This document shows positions 50,357 to 60,103 of a stretch of DNA of 64,000 bases, one piece after another; the first letter of the stretch is position 1; every line of letters starts with the position of its first letter. The notes below the pieces were generated by a model. The model ran no database searches and was not told the DNA's origin. It saw nothing but the letters and a program-made list of their open reading frames with translations. The stretch comes from CAZPBN01 sp964584935 (GTDB lineage: Bacteria; Acidobacteriota; Aminicenantia; Aminicenantales; Aminicenantaceae), in contig CAZPBN010000015.1 of assembly GCA_964584935.1 (NCBI GenBank), positions 16,090 to 80,089 on the forward strand. Reading direction: 5' to 3'. Both the position numbers and the translations under genes were made by a program.

Positions 50357-51826
50357 TCAAATGTTGAACTCTAACTGGTCATGGGTGGATTGTTTTCTTT
50401 GTTTTTCAATTTCCTGAAGAATTTCCTCGGTCACATCTCCTGTGGGATAAACTCCATCAAAACAGGCTCCACAAAAGTGAGTTATATTCTTGTTTCCCAA
50501 TTGCACCGCTTTTTTTAAAGAATCCAGTTTCTGGTATATCACCTCATCAGCGCCAATCTTTTTTGCCACTTTCTTTTGATCTGCATTCCTTGCCACAAAA
50601 TCAGTCTTGGTTTGCATATCAATACCATACACACAGGGAAATCTCAGCGGCGGAGAATACGATGCAAAAAATACTTTTTTTGCTCCACAAGCGCGCACCA
50701 TCTTAATGATAGCTTTGGAAGTATGCCCTCTCACAATACTATCATCCACTAAAAGAACATTTTTTTCTTTAAATTCAGAAGCGATCGGATTCAATTTCTG
50801 ACGGACAGAAGTTTTTCTGTTCTGATCACTGGGCATTATAAATGTTCTGCCTATATACCTATTTTTAACCAGAGCCTCTCTGTATTTCAAATTCAGTGCT
50901 CTAGCAATTTCTACTGCCGCATCTCTTGCTGAATCAGGAACAGGCACAACCACATCAATATCAAGATTTTTCTTTTTTATCTCCTCTGCAAGAAAACGCC
51001 CAAGATTAACCCGGCATTTATAGACATTGACTTTGTCGATAAAGGAATCCGGTCTTGCAAAATACACCCATTCAAAAAGACACGGAGAATGGGGCTTATC
51101 CGATATCTTCTTTTTATGAAGTTTTCTGTTGCGATCAATAAAAATAGCTTCTCCTGCCTTAACATTTTTGATGTCAGAGAAGTTCATTATTTTGAGACAG
51201 ACACTCTCTGAAGCCACAGCATAAGAAGAAAGAATGCCGTCTTTTCTTTGTCCGTAAAGAAGAGGTTTGATACCATATGGATCTCTGAAGGCAACCATTC
51301 CCTGTTCAGCAATATAGGCAACCACAGAGTAACTGCCTTTTACTTTTTTATAGACTCCTTTGACAACCTCAAATATATCATCCGGCTTGATTGTTCTCAC
51401 CTTTTGTTCAGTAAGCTGCTGAGCAAATACATTAAGTATCACTTCCACATCGTTTTTAGAATTCAGGAGACGGCAGTATTTTTCAAATAAAATTTTTTTC
51501 AACTCGCTGTAATTGGTCACATTTCCATTGTGAGCCATCATAATTCCAAAGGGAGAATTAACCAGAAAAGGCTGAGCCTCTTCCCCTTCCCCCTTTCCAA
51601 TGGTTGGATAACGGGTGTGTCCTATCCCAATATTTCCTCTCAACCGCCGGACATTTTCCACAGTAAAGATATCTCTCACCAGTCCGTTTCCTTTTTTCAC
51701 ATGGAAACATCCATCATAGGTGATGATACCGGCCGAATCCTGCCCCCTGTGTTGAATGGAAAGCAAGCCTTGATAGAGTTCACGGACAACATTATCATTG
51801 CTAACAATGCCAATAACACCGCACAT
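50357..51826 (-). CDS. purF: Amidophosphoribosyltransferase
   Basis: PurF makes 5-phosphoribosylamine, the committed step of purine synthesis. The 489-aa protein starts MCGVIGI, with the glutaminase nucleophile Cys2 and no propeptide. It continues with LLSIQHRGQDSAGI, GIGHTRYPT and MMAHNGNVTNY. The PRPP site is VLLVDDSIVRGHTSKA. Cysteines in SPCLFEW, RFPCVYG and FCGACFDG match the four 4Fe-4S ligands of Bacillus-type PurF, so an oxygen-sensitive iron-sulfur cluster is predicted. Confidence 0.96.
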   Translation of the reverse strand: MCGVIGIVSNDNVVRELYQGLLSIQHRGQDSAGIITYDGCFHVKKGNGLVRDIFTVENVRRLRGNIGIGHTRYPTIGKGEGEEAQPFLVNSPFGIMMAHNGNVTNYSELKKILFEKYCRLLNSKNDVEVILNVFAQQLTEQKVRTIKPDDIFEVVKGVYKKVKGSYSVVAYIAEQGMVAFRDPYGIKPLLYGQRKDGILSSYAVASESVCLKIMNFSDIKNVKAGEAIFIDRNRKLHKKKISDKPHSPCLFEWVYFARPDSFIDKVNVYKCRVNLGRFLAEEIKKKNLDIDVVVPVPDSARDAAVEIARALNLKYREALVKNRYIGRTFIMPSDQNRKTSVRQKLNPIASEFKEKNVLLVDDSIVRGHTSKAIIKMVRACGAKKVFFASYSPPLRFPCVYGIDMQTKTDFVARNADQKKVAKKIGADEVIYQKLDSLKKAVQLGNKNITHFCGACFDGVYPTGDVTEEILQEIEKQRKQSTHDQLEFNI

Positions 51827-51975
51827 TTATATCAACCATTCAAAATTAAACATCACATTATAATTATAATTCATTATGATTTCTCAATCTACAGGAAAAG
51901 CGTGAAGTTCCATCAAGATTTAAAAGGTCTCTTAAAAAGGAAAAACATCAAGTAAATGGAAGTATAGCCTGCCAA

Positions 51976-52959
51976 TCAATCCTGCACATCTTGCGATTCT
52001 ATTTTATGGATCAGTTCCTCGGATGTCACTGTGGCGGTTCCGAGTTTTCCCACCACGACTCCTGCAGCAATATTCGCAAGAACGGCAGCCTGTTTTACGG
52101 TCGCTCCAGACAAAAGGGCAAGTGATGCCACAGCAATCACTGTGTCTCCAGCCCCTGTCACATCAAAAACTTCCCTGGCGATAGTGGGGAAATGAAGAGG
52201 CTTGGCTCCTTTTTCAAAAACAGTCATCCCTTGTTCCCCTCTTTTTATTAAAAGAAATCCGACGGAATTGCGGGCTAGTATTGTTTCTCCAGCCCTTTCC
52301 ACACTAGAGTCTGAGATACATTCATGGTGAACAATCTTTTCGACTTCAATATGATTGGGAGAAAGCAGCGTCACCGGAGTATAAAGGTGAAAATTATCAT
52401 ATTTCGGATCCACGAAAACAGAAATGTTTTTTTCGCTGGCATAGGCAAGGATCCTCTCTACCAGGGTTTCAGTAAGCACTCCTTTGTTGTAATCGGACAT
52501 AATGATGCCTTCAGATTTTTCTTTTCGGATAAAATCCAATATGTTTTCTTCAACTTCAGAGGAAAGAGGCTCTTTGCTTTCATTGTCTACTCTCACTACT
52601 TGCTGTTGATGGGCAATAATACGGGTTTTTACAGTTGTCGGTCGGTTCATATCCGTAAAGACCCCTCTCGGATTGGAAATATTTATTTTAATCCAATCAC
52701 CTTCAGGATCATTGCCGACAACACCCACAATCAGAGAACTGGCCCCCATGCTCTGCAAATTATTACCCACATTCCCTGATCCGCCTAAACACAAAGAATC
52801 CTTATTAACACTGACAATGGGAACAGGGGCTTCTGGAGATATCCGTTTCACATTACCCCAAATATATTTATCCAGCATCAAATCACCCAGAACAAGAATG
52901 TTTTTTTCTTTAAACCTTAACACGATGTTTTTCAGATTTTTTGATTCCTCGGACTTCAT
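51976..52959 (-). CDS. hldA: ADP-heptose synthesis kinase (RfaE1/HldE kinase domain)
   Basis: This PfkB-type kinase phosphorylates D-glycero-beta-D-manno-heptose 7-phosphate at C1 for LPS core heptose. The 327-aa sequence begins with KNILVLGDLMLDKYIWGNVKRISPEAPVP, the diagnostic HldE1 segment. LGGSGNVGNNLQSMGA and the catalytic DVTGAGDTVIAVAS follow. The nucleotidyltransferase (HldE2) domain is not fused and not seen nearby. It overlaps the PHP gene by 4 nt. Confidence 0.92.
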   Translation of the reverse strand: MKSEESKNLKNIVLRFKEKNILVLGDLMLDKYIWGNVKRISPEAPVPIVSVNKDSLCLGGSGNVGNNLQSMGASSLIVGVVGNDPEGDWIKINISNPRGVFTDMNRPTTVKTRIIAHQQQVVRVDNESKEPLSSEVEENILDFIRKEKSEGIIMSDYNKGVLTETLVERILAYASEKNISVFVDPKYDNFHLYTPVTLLSPNHIEVEKIVHHECISDSSVERAGETILARNSVGFLLIKRGEQGMTVFEKGAKPLHFPTIAREVFDVTGAGDTVIAVASLALLSGATVKQAAVLANIAAGVVVGKLGTATVTSEELIHKIESQDVQD

Positions 52960-54101
52960 GATGTCTTCCTTTTTATAAATATGGGATTGGAAATAATCCA
53001 GGGTATATCGTTTTTCAGAGGAGTCTTCTCTCTCAGATAGACTTCCACCCGGTAAGTTCCTGGCTTTTCAATAGGGTAGGAAGCGTCAGATTCCTCAAAA
53101 TTCAATATTTCTTCCCCGTTATGGATCAATTTCATCTCTTTTTTGAATGGAAAAGGCGCTTTGATCTTAAGAATTAGGGGATTATCACAACGGACAATGC
53201 TTCCTTGTGAAAATTTTCTTCCTTCTTTTTCACACCAAAATCGGAATCCAGTTGATTGTGCTGCTGCATCAATGGAGCAAAAAAACCTTCCTTTTCTTAA
53301 TGCCTGAAGGATCTGATCCTTTGCTTCTTCAAAATCAGGGGAAAGAGGATTCTCTAACAGAACATGCAACCTCAAAAACTGAAAGAGAGGTTTATAAAAC
53401 AAATGTGCATCTGTGCTGTAATAACCATAGACATTATAAGTGCGGTTCAACTGATCCCATTTCTTGAGGGTCTTTGAAGGAGAGCTGATCATTTTCAAAA
53501 GAAAGCATTCTGATTTAACCGCGAACAGGGGAAGATGTACCATAAGGGAAAGAGGGCTTTTCTTTAAAATTTGATCCGCATTTAAAATCTCGATTCCTGA
53601 ATATCCAGCATATTCTCCCCAGGTCCATTGAACTTTTGAATAGGGATGGGCAATAACAGAAAAACCTCCTCGTGCCTTTATCTTAAAGGCTGCATTTTCT
53701 GCCTTTTGAGGAAAATGATCCCTTTGGGAACCAAAGTCCAAGCCGACAAGATGACCGCGGCTAACTGAAAATTCAGTTCCTGTAATTACAAGGACATTTT
53801 TGATCCTTCCTTCCTGATTCAGATAACTTGAGTTGGGCATGCCTTTGTCATCATGGTCAGTGAGAATAATAAAATCAAGTGATAGTTTTGATGCAACCTG
53901 GGCAATCTTTTCTGTGCTTCTGTGGCCATCAGAAGAAGTGGTATGAATATGAAAAATGCCTTCGGCTTCAAGTTTTGAATGGTTGCTTTCAGGAATTTGA
54001 TAAGATCGGAATCCAATCAGATTATAAGCCAGCCATAGGATATAGATAAAAAGGACTGTGAACAAAATAGAAAAGAATATTTTCTTTTTTGCTGCTTTCA
54101 T
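52956..54101 (-). CDS. Membrane-anchored PHP-domain phosphoesterase
   Basis: The 381-aa protein has one N-terminal transmembrane helix (about 8-28: FSILFTVLFIYILWLAYNLI). A PHP metal-dependent phosphoesterase domain follows: IFHIHTTSSDGHRSTEKI, FIILTDHDDKG, GTEFSVSRGHLVG, VIAHPYSKV and STDAHL. The C-terminal 100 residues look like a beta-sandwich. PHP domains hydrolyse phosphodiesters or related esters. Its place between hldA and the O-antigen ligase suggests an envelope role, but the substrate is unknown. Confidence 0.83.
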   Translation of the reverse strand: MKAAKKKIFFSILFTVLFIYILWLAYNLIGFRSYQIPESNHSKLEAEGIFHIHTTSSDGHRSTEKIAQVASKLSLDFIILTDHDDKGMPNSSYLNQEGRIKNVLVITGTEFSVSRGHLVGLDFGSQRDHFPQKAENAAFKIKARGGFSVIAHPYSKVQWTWGEYAGYSGIEILNADQILKKSPLSLMVHLPLFAVKSECFLLKMISSPSKTLKKWDQLNRTYNVYGYYSTDAHLFYKPLFQFLRLHVLLENPLSPDFEEAKDQILQALRKGRFFCSIDAAAQSTGFRFWCEKEGRKFSQGSIVRCDNPLILKIKAPFPFKKEMKLIHNGEEILNFEESDASYPIEKPGTYRVEVYLREKTPLKNDIPWIISNPIFIKRKTS

Positions 54102-55306
54102 TTATTAGGCCTGTGTTTTTTTCTGAGAATTCTCTCCTGAATAAAGGGAATAGTAACCAAATAAAGAAAAATTGTCACCACCTCTGAATCTCCAAAATTG
54201 TATTCAAAAAGTCCCGCCATATTAAATCCAAACAAAGCTGCAAGCGCAGCTGAAGCCAGAACATAACTGGCCGGATTCTTATTTCTAAGAATCTTTATTA
54301 GCGATATGAATATCCATATCATAAAAACAAGCCAGGCACACAGAGCAGGGATTCCCCTTTCAGCTCCGATCTGCATTATATTGTTGTGCAGATGAACATT
54401 GTTTTTTGCTCCTTCAGATAGATTGTATTGGGGATTTTGAAAGTGCATATCGACAATATTAGGGCCCACTCCAAATAACGGATATTCTTTTATGATCTCT
54501 ACTCCTGCTTTCAAATACTCAACCCTGTATTGATTGGATCCTTCTTTCAGACTGAAAATACTCAGGGTTCTCTTTTTCACAGGCTGAGGACTAAACAAAT
54601 AGAATAAAACCAATGCCACCGGAACAAAAATGAGGATTCTCGGCCTGTAGAGAAACAAAACCAGACAAATGGCGACAGCCACACCCAGCCAGGCACTTCT
54701 TGTTAAAGTCAAAACCAAACAAACCAGTGACAGAATAAAGGCAAATCCCCATAAAAACACCGTTTTATCCTTTAAATAAAAAAACAGACTCAATGCTATA
54801 CAGCAAAAAAGAAGCAGGACTCCAGCTTGAGTCATATAATGCCCCATAAATCCGGCGATTCTCTCTTCTAGGGAGGCATTAAACAGGAAATAAAACAGGG
54901 AATACAAACAAGCCACATAGGATGAAACTAGAAAAGCCAAGTTAGCGATGGTGATATCTTTATTCCTGTTTAATGCTGTATACACTATGGGGACAATTAG
55001 AAAAAGAAGGAGTTCCCTGGAATCTTTAAAACTGACTTCGGGATTAAACGATGTGATGGATGCCACAATAGAGAATCCAACATAGGCTATCAATGCCCAA
55101 TAAAATGAAGGAAAACGAGGCCATTGTTTTTTCCGAAAAAGTATAAAAAGCCATAACAAAAATGAAAGAGTAAGAAAAATCTGAAATAAAGAAATGGATA
55201 TCATGGAAAATAATAGGCAGAGACTCACCGATAGAGGTAATATCAACTCCCATATATTGTTTTCCCTGAATTTATTAAGAAAATTTATATTTCTCTGTTT
55301 GAACAT
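54098..55306 (-). CDS. O-antigen ligase family membrane protein
   Basis: The 402-aa polytopic protein has about ten transmembrane segments and a large periplasmic loop with the Wzy_C/WaaL-type YPLFGVGPNIVDMHF and NVHLHNNIMQIGAERGIPALCAWL. WaaL ligases join O-antigen to lipid A-core, and Wzy polymerases share the fold. The topology and motif do not separate them. It overlaps the PHP gene by 4 nt and is the first long gene of this LPS run. Confidence 0.85.
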   Translation of the reverse strand: MFKQRNINFLNKFRENNIWELILPLSVSLCLLFSMISISLFQIFLTLSFLLWLFILFRKKQWPRFPSFYWALIAYVGFSIVASITSFNPEVSFKDSRELLLFLIVPIVYTALNRNKDITIANLAFLVSSYVACLYSLFYFLFNASLEERIAGFMGHYMTQAGVLLLFCCIALSLFFYLKDKTVFLWGFAFILSLVCLVLTLTRSAWLGVAVAICLVLFLYRPRILIFVPVALVLFYLFSPQPVKKRTLSIFSLKEGSNQYRVEYLKAGVEIIKEYPLFGVGPNIVDMHFQNPQYNLSEGAKNNVHLHNNIMQIGAERGIPALCAWLVFMIWIFISLIKILRNKNPASYVLASAALAALFGFNMAGLFEYNFGDSEVVTIFLYLVTIPFIQERILRKKHRPNK

Positions 55307-55365
55307 ATCTAACTTCTATCTTTCGATTTAAAAGCTCGAATAAATGTGATCGGGGTTTGGAAGGA

Positions 55366-55554
55366 TCAATCCTTAGTGGCTCTTTTTGGCTCAATGGATG
55401 CCTCATCTATAAGCATAACAGGGATATCATCTTTGATGGGATATACCCGGTTGCACTTCACACACTTTAATCCTTTCTCATCAGCAGTGATTTTGATATC
55501 AACTTTGCAAACAGGACAAGCTAATATCTCCAGAAGTTTTTTATCAATCGCCAT
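55366..55554 (-). CDS. Trm112/YcaR-family zinc-ribbon protein
   Basis: The 62-aa protein from ATG 55554 is MAIDKKLLEILACPVCKVDI...KGLKCVKCNRVYPIKDDIPVML, the standard Trm112 fold. Its two CxxC pairs bind zinc. In eukaryotes and archaea Trm112 activates methyltransferases; bacterial relatives are often encoded beside lipid A/KDO genes. GGAGTGG lies before the ATG. A longer frame up to 55578 lacks that site. It precedes the O-antigen ligase gene by about 60 nt. Confidence 0.9.
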   Translation of the reverse strand: MAIDKKLLEILACPVCKVDIKITADEKGLKCVKCNRVYPIKDDIPVMLIDEASIEPKRATKD

Positions 55555-55730
55555 TTTTCCACTCCGAATTGGTATCATATAATAAATTTCTTTTTACAGT
55601 CAACAATTTTAAAAGTTGGAGATCCTTTAAAAAGGTAATTGATATAATTATCATATAATGATAATTTAACAAAAATGAAGCCCAAAACTATTAAGGAGGG
55701 CATGGTTAAAACGAAAACGCTTTAAACGTA

Positions 55731-56480
55731 ATGATTAAAATTTTTAAACGAAGATTCCCTATACAAACTTATGACATTGATTTTATGGGCAAATTGAAAC
55801 TTGAAGCAATGTTGAATTTTCTTCAAGAATCCGCAGCCGAACATGCTCTGAAATCAGGACTTTCCTTTAATGACCTCCTCAAAAAAAATCTTGCTTGGAT
55901 TCTTTCAAGATATCATATAAAAATTGACAACTACCCGGGATTGGGAGACAGCATTGACATTTCCACATGGGCTTCCAAAAGGAGTGGAATTTTCACTTTG
56001 CGGGAGTATGAGGCATTCTGCAATAATAAAAAAGTATCTGCAGCCACAACATCCTGGATGGCTGTTGATCTCGACAGTAAAAAACCGGTGAGGATAGAAG
56101 AAAATCTCCCAGATTTCCCTATGCATTCCAGAAGGGTTATCCATGATGATTTCAATCCGCTCCCTGATTTAAAAAAGCCCGATTTTGAACTGAAATTTCC
56201 AGTGCTGAAAGGAGACCTTGATTTAAACCGGCACGTTAACAATGTTGTCTATGTCAAATGGGCTATTGAAACAGTGCCCCAAGAAGTGATTTTCAATTTA
56301 AAACCTTACAGAATAGAAATCAACTATAAGAATGAAGTTTTTTACGGCGATTGGATAAAATCACACACCCAAAAAATTAAAGAAACAAGGAAGGATGAAT
56401 ACATCCATCGGCTTATCCGGGAAAGCGATGGGAAAGAAGTAGCTCGGTTAAAATCAACCTGGTCTAAATCGGAACCATAA
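55731..56480 (+). CDS. Acyl-ACP thioesterase-like protein
   Basis: The 249-aa protein has two hot-dog folds of the FatA/FatB type. The first contains YDIDFMGKLKLEAMLNFLQESAAEHA. The second holds the catalytic segment GDLDLNRHVNNVVYVKWAIE, with the Asn-His pair and Asp. These enzymes release fatty acids from ACP, changing chain length or supplying free acids. No other fatty-acid gene is near. Confidence 0.87.
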   Translation: MIKIFKRRFPIQTYDIDFMGKLKLEAMLNFLQESAAEHALKSGLSFNDLLKKNLAWILSRYHIKIDNYPGLGDSIDISTWASKRSGIFTLREYEAFCNNKKVSAATTSWMAVDLDSKKPVRIEENLPDFPMHSRRVIHDDFNPLPDLKKPDFELKFPVLKGDLDLNRHVNNVVYVKWAIETVPQEVIFNLKPYRIEINYKNEVFYGDWIKSHTQKIKETRKDEYIHRLIRESDGKEVARLKSTWSKSEP

Positions 56481-56521
56481 GGGGCAGTATTTTCTTGAAA
56501 ATAATGGAAGAATGTGCCCTT
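56479..56521 (+). other. Nested hairpin after the thioesterase gene
   Basis: AAGGGGCA (56479-56486) pairs with TGCCCTT (56515-56521) with one bulge, and TATTTTC/GAAAATA lies inside. It sits just after the stop codon and may end or stabilise the transcript. No T tail follows, so it is not a standard intrinsic terminator. Confidence 0.35.
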
Positions 56522-56552
56522 AAATAAATAAAATTATAAAAAGGAGTTTATC

Positions 56553-56846
56553 ATGTTTGCTCGACTTACAAATTTTCACATCGATGTTAAAATGTTTAAA
56601 AAAGGAGCTAACATGTATGAAAAGAGTGTGGTGCCTGCAGCCCGGCTTCAAAAAGGATATAAAGGAGTAATGCTTTTGGGAAATCCAAAAACCGGGGAAG
56701 GCGTATCTATCACTTTCTGGGAAAGCGAAAAAGATGCTGAGGCGAATGAACAAAATCAATATTACCAGAATCAACTAATAAAATTTATCACTGCATTCAC
56801 TCATCCACCAACCAGACAGGGTTTCGAAGTGTTATTGAAAGAATAA
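56553..56846 (+). CDS. Antibiotic biosynthesis monooxygenase (ABM)-fold protein
   Basis: The 97-aa protein shows the ferredoxin-like ABM pattern: MFARLTNFHI at the start, ANMYEKSVVPAARLQKGYKGVML and SITFWESEKDAEA. Members degrade heme, oxidise small quinones or act as dimeric sensors. The conserved aromatic/His site of heme-degrading relatives is not obvious, so function is open. AAAAGGAGTTTATC precedes the ATG. Confidence 0.75.
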   Translation: MFARLTNFHIDVKMFKKGANMYEKSVVPAARLQKGYKGVMLLGNPKTGEGVSITFWESEKDAEANEQNQYYQNQLIKFITAFTHPPTRQGFEVLLKE

Positions 56847-56884
56847 AGATTAACAAAACAAAAAAATGAAATACAATTTTATTT

Positions 56885-58099
56885 TTATTTATCTAAGCTT
56901 ATTTTAAGTTTTGATTCAACTTCATTTCCCTGCCGGAGAAGCCTGAACACCACTTCATCCCCCCAGGTGAATCCATAAAGATGTTTTCTCAGGTTGTTTA
57001 TCGAAGCAAATGTTTTCCCGTCAACGGAAAGTATGATATCTCCTTTCTTGAAGTTTTTTCCTTTTGCAATCCCTGTAACCGGATCCCTAGCGAGAACAGG
57101 ATTATCGAGGCCCTCAACTTTTTTCAATGCCATTCCAAATGATGGATAAGCAGGCTTTTGTTCAAAGGCAAGCCCCCAAATAAAATCACCCAGACTCCGT
57201 GATACTTTTAGGCTTTTTTCCCCATCCGGAACCATCACACAGATAACTGTTTTATAAGGAAGCGGTTGTTTTTCATGGACCCGATGGTTTATTCCAAGAT
57301 TGTAAAGAAGATGTCCTGATCCGGCAAATACGATCACTCTACTGTCTTCAATCGAGGCAGCTTTTCTTGTATTGTAAGCCATCATCTCATCCCAGGCTGC
57401 TTGAGCTCTATAAAGGCCTTGAAACATCATCTCGTTTCGCCCCTTCATTGCATCCGGAATATCCATTCCACTAAAAATTGTCTTCATAAGATGAATATGA
57501 TCTTTGTTGGAAAGATCGGGCTTGGGAACGATGCTTTTTTCTTTATCGGTCAATGAGCCCCATCCTTTCATCCTGATCTTCCGGATGATTGCTCTCGGTG
57601 CATTCAGGGCATAGAGGGGTATTTTGTGCTCTTTTGACAACTCAAATATTTTTCTATAGTAATCAAAATGAAAATTCCAGGTCTCATACCATTTAATCTG
57701 ATCAATAAATTCATCTTGAGTCAAAATTCCATGGCTCCATTTATTTAGCTCTTCCTGCCATTGAACATCAAACATTTCCACCCCTATACTGAGATCACGG
57801 TCTGTTTCATAAAGAGCTCTGGCAATTTTGTGCTGGATATCATGCATAGGCAAACTATCATGAGTTTCTCCGACATACACAAACCGGGCATCTTCCATTT
57901 CTTTGATCATACGTTCAAAGGAAATAGGCTTTCCCTTTTTGGCTGAATAGATTTTTCCCGCCTTTATGAATAGGGTTTTGTCTTTGTACAAAGGATTTCC
58001 GATTTTAAGGCGCAAAGTTTTATCGTCGTTTTCCTGAGTAAAACCCAAAACAGGAAAAAACAGTATGAGAAACACAGCATAAATTTTTCTAAGAGACAT
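56885..58099 (-). CDS. ChaN-type heme-binding/DUF399 protein with C-terminal PDZ
   Basis: From ATG 58099 the protein is 404 aa with a signal peptide (MSLRKIYAVFLILFFPVLGF). The ChaN-like domain runs to about residue 290 and shows YVGETHDSLPMHDIQHKI, GVEMFDVQW, ALNAPRAIIRKI and VFAGSGHLLYNLGI. ChaN proteins bind heme or iron at the membrane. A PDZ domain follows (KNFKKGDIILSVDGKTFASINNLRKHL). This fusion suggests recognition of a peptide tail. GGAGG (58106-58110) fixes the start; a longer frame to 58165 has no site. Confidence 0.82.
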   Translation of the reverse strand: MSLRKIYAVFLILFFPVLGFTQENDDKTLRLKIGNPLYKDKTLFIKAGKIYSAKKGKPISFERMIKEMEDARFVYVGETHDSLPMHDIQHKIARALYETDRDLSIGVEMFDVQWQEELNKWSHGILTQDEFIDQIKWYETWNFHFDYYRKIFELSKEHKIPLYALNAPRAIIRKIRMKGWGSLTDKEKSIVPKPDLSNKDHIHLMKTIFSGMDIPDAMKGRNEMMFQGLYRAQAAWDEMMAYNTRKAASIEDSRVIVFAGSGHLLYNLGINHRVHEKQPLPYKTVICVMVPDGEKSLKVSRSLGDFIWGLAFEQKPAYPSFGMALKKVEGLDNPVLARDPVTGIAKGKNFKKGDIILSVDGKTFASINNLRKHLYGFTWGDEVVFRLLRQGNEVESKLKISLDK

Positions 58100-58355
58100 T
58101 GCATTCCTCCTGATTGAAAAATCATACCATCGAGGCATGCTTAAAACAATAGTCTTGTAAAACAAAGCCTCTCCTTTTTTTTCGTTTACCCCGGTAAAGA
58201 TTCAGAATATAATCAATCGTTGTTTCATCGGAAAATTTTAAATGCTTGATGGAAAAAAGTTAGAAATTATTTTACACTCAAATTATGATATATTAAAGGA
58301 TAATAATTTTATTGTTTTAATATATAAATTAAGCTTAAAAATCTAAGGTGCTTGA

Positions 58356-59474
58356 ATGAAAATCGCAATATACACGGGGACCTTCTTGAGAAATAAAGAC
58401 GGAGTTGCCAAAACACTTTTTGAGTTAGTCAAAACAACCAAGGAACAAGGGCATGAAATTGCCATCTGGTCACCGGAAGTCACTCCTTTGGAAGGCGTTA
58501 CCACAACTGAGATGGCATCTATACCAGTTCCCATGTACTCCGATTATCGATTTTCCATATTCAAAAAGGAATTGTATTCTCAATTGAATCAGTTCGCACC
58601 GGATATCATTCAGATATCCACTCCTGACATGGTTGCTCTAAAGGTGGTCAAATACAGCCGAAAGAGATCGATTCCGGTTGTATCGATTTTCCATACAAAT
58701 TTCCCTTCTTATCTGGAATATTATAGATTGCATCTATTTAAAAAACCCTTCTGGAAGCGTCTGATAAAACTATACAATAAATGCGATATGGTTTATGCTC
58801 CAACCAATGAAATGAAGAGACAATTGCTTGACAAAGGAGTCAAACGAGTCAGTATATGGTCAAGAGGAATTCATAGAAATTTATTTAATCCCCGCAGACG
58901 ATCTGATGAGATACGGGCTAAATGGGGAGTATCAAATGAACATGTCCTTCTCTATGCAGGAAGGTTCGTCTGGTTTAAAGGATTGAAAATTCTCCAGGAA
59001 ATATACAACAAATTTAAAGAAGAAGGCGAAAAAAAAATCAAATTCGTTCTCATTGGATCCGGGCCCATCGAATCTGAATTAAAAGATACCATGAAAGATG
59101 CCGTGTTTCCAGGTTATCTGTCTGGAGATGAACTTTATAATTCTTACGCCAGTGGGGATATTTTCATTTTCCCTTCCCCAACCGAAACATTTGGCAATGT
59201 GGTTCAGGAAGCTATATCCTCTGGACTTCCCACTGTTGTATCCGATAAAGGCGGATGCAGGGAAATCGTCGAACAATCCGGAGCCGGGATCATCTGCAAA
59301 TCTGACGATTCTGATGAATTCCACAATGCCTGTAGAAAGTTGCTTCATGATAGAACCTATTTCCTCAAATTGAGAAAAAAAGGACTCGAATGGGCAAACA
59401 CCCGCACCTGGGACAAAATAAACGGACAACTTTTAACCGATTACCAAAGAATCATCAATGCTAAAAAAAACTAA
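58356..59474 (+). CDS. GT-B glycosyltransferase (GT4, MgtA/SQD2-like)
   Basis: The 372-aa protein is a GT-B fold, retaining glycosyltransferase. The N-terminal acceptor domain has IYTGTFLRNKDGVAKTLFELV, IHFSTPDMVALKVV-like segments, FHTNFPSYLEYYRLHLF and YAPTNEMKRQLLDKGV. The donor domain has LLYAGRFVWFKGLKIL, IGSGPIESEL, and FPSPTETFGNVVQEAISSGLPTV with the ExxxxxxxE/GG acceptor motif. It resembles glycolipid mannosyl- or sulfoquinovosyltransferases (MgtA, SQD2). The true sugar is unknown. Confidence 0.87.
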   Translation: MKIAIYTGTFLRNKDGVAKTLFELVKTTKEQGHEIAIWSPEVTPLEGVTTTEMASIPVPMYSDYRFSIFKKELYSQLNQFAPDIIQISTPDMVALKVVKYSRKRSIPVVSIFHTNFPSYLEYYRLHLFKKPFWKRLIKLYNKCDMVYAPTNEMKRQLLDKGVKRVSIWSRGIHRNLFNPRRRSDEIRAKWGVSNEHVLLYAGRFVWFKGLKILQEIYNKFKEEGEKKIKFVLIGSGPIESELKDTMKDAVFPGYLSGDELYNSYASGDIFIFPSPTETFGNVVQEAISSGLPTVVSDKGGCREIVEQSGAGIICKSDDSDEFHNACRKLLHDRTYFLKLRKKGLEWANTRTWDKINGQLLTDYQRIINAKKN

Positions 59475-59822
59475 ATATTTTTTATTTTTAAGAATTTTCT
59501 TTTTCAGTCTTTTGAAGTTTTGACTGATTTTTGCTCATTTCATTCCCTTCCCACATCACCCTAAATAATATTAAAGAAATAAAAAACCCTTTCAAGGAAA
59601 AATGTAGAAAAAAAGAAAAAAGATACTGATGTTTTCCTAAGAATCGGTTTTTTTCCTTTTGGGAGACATAAAGGTGAAATAGATGAGAATAAAGACATTT
59701 TACTGAATTATGTTCTTTAGAGGAGTGAGAAGTTTATGTTTTTTGAGGATTTTTTTCTGATAGAATTGAATCAAGAACACAAATGAAGAATAAAGAAATT
59801 TTTGTTTCAGTTGATTATTACA
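59475..59822. other. Intergenic, nothing recognised
   Basis: AT-rich sequence between the glycosyltransferase and the third NTase module, with no supported gene or RNA. Confidence 0.5.
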
Positions 59823-59852
59823 TTGACTGACCTTGTTTTCTGTGTGTATTAT
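59823..59852 (+). promoter_or_regulatory. Promoter giving a leaderless transcript of the third NTase module
   Basis: TTGACT (59823-59828), 18-nt spacer and TATTAT (59847-59852). The next start codon (59858) begins only 6 nt after the -10 box, so the transcript would begin at or within a base or two of the ATG. Confidence 0.5.
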
Positions 59853-59857
59853 GCATA

Positions 59858-60103
59858 ATGAGACAATTGGTTCATAAAATAAGAGGAGGAGAGTTGGAAT
59901 CATTCCATATTGATATAATTGATGACATCATGGTCGATATATATAAGCACAAGTCACCATCTGAACGGCTCAAAATTGGGTTTGGACTCTGGAATTCTGC
60001 AAGAACCCAGCTATTTCATAACTTGCGCTCTCTTTGGCCTGATTGGGATGAGGATAAAATAAAGAGAGAAATTGCCAAAAGGATATCTCATGGATCAGAA
60101 TGA
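59858..60103 (+). CDS. Small helical protein upstream of a nucleotidyltransferase
   Basis: The 81-aa protein shows MSPSERL-like KHKSPSERLKIGFGLWNSARTQLF and LWPDWDEDKIKREIAKRISHG, a pattern recurrent in short proteins encoded directly before NTase genes. It overlaps the next gene by 14 nt. It is probably the partner (antitoxin-like) of the transferase. The function is inferred from the gene pair. Confidence 0.65.
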   Translation: MRQLVHKIRGGELESFHIDIIDDIMVDIYKHKSPSERLKIGFGLWNSARTQLFHNLRSLWPDWDEDKIKREIAKRISHGSE

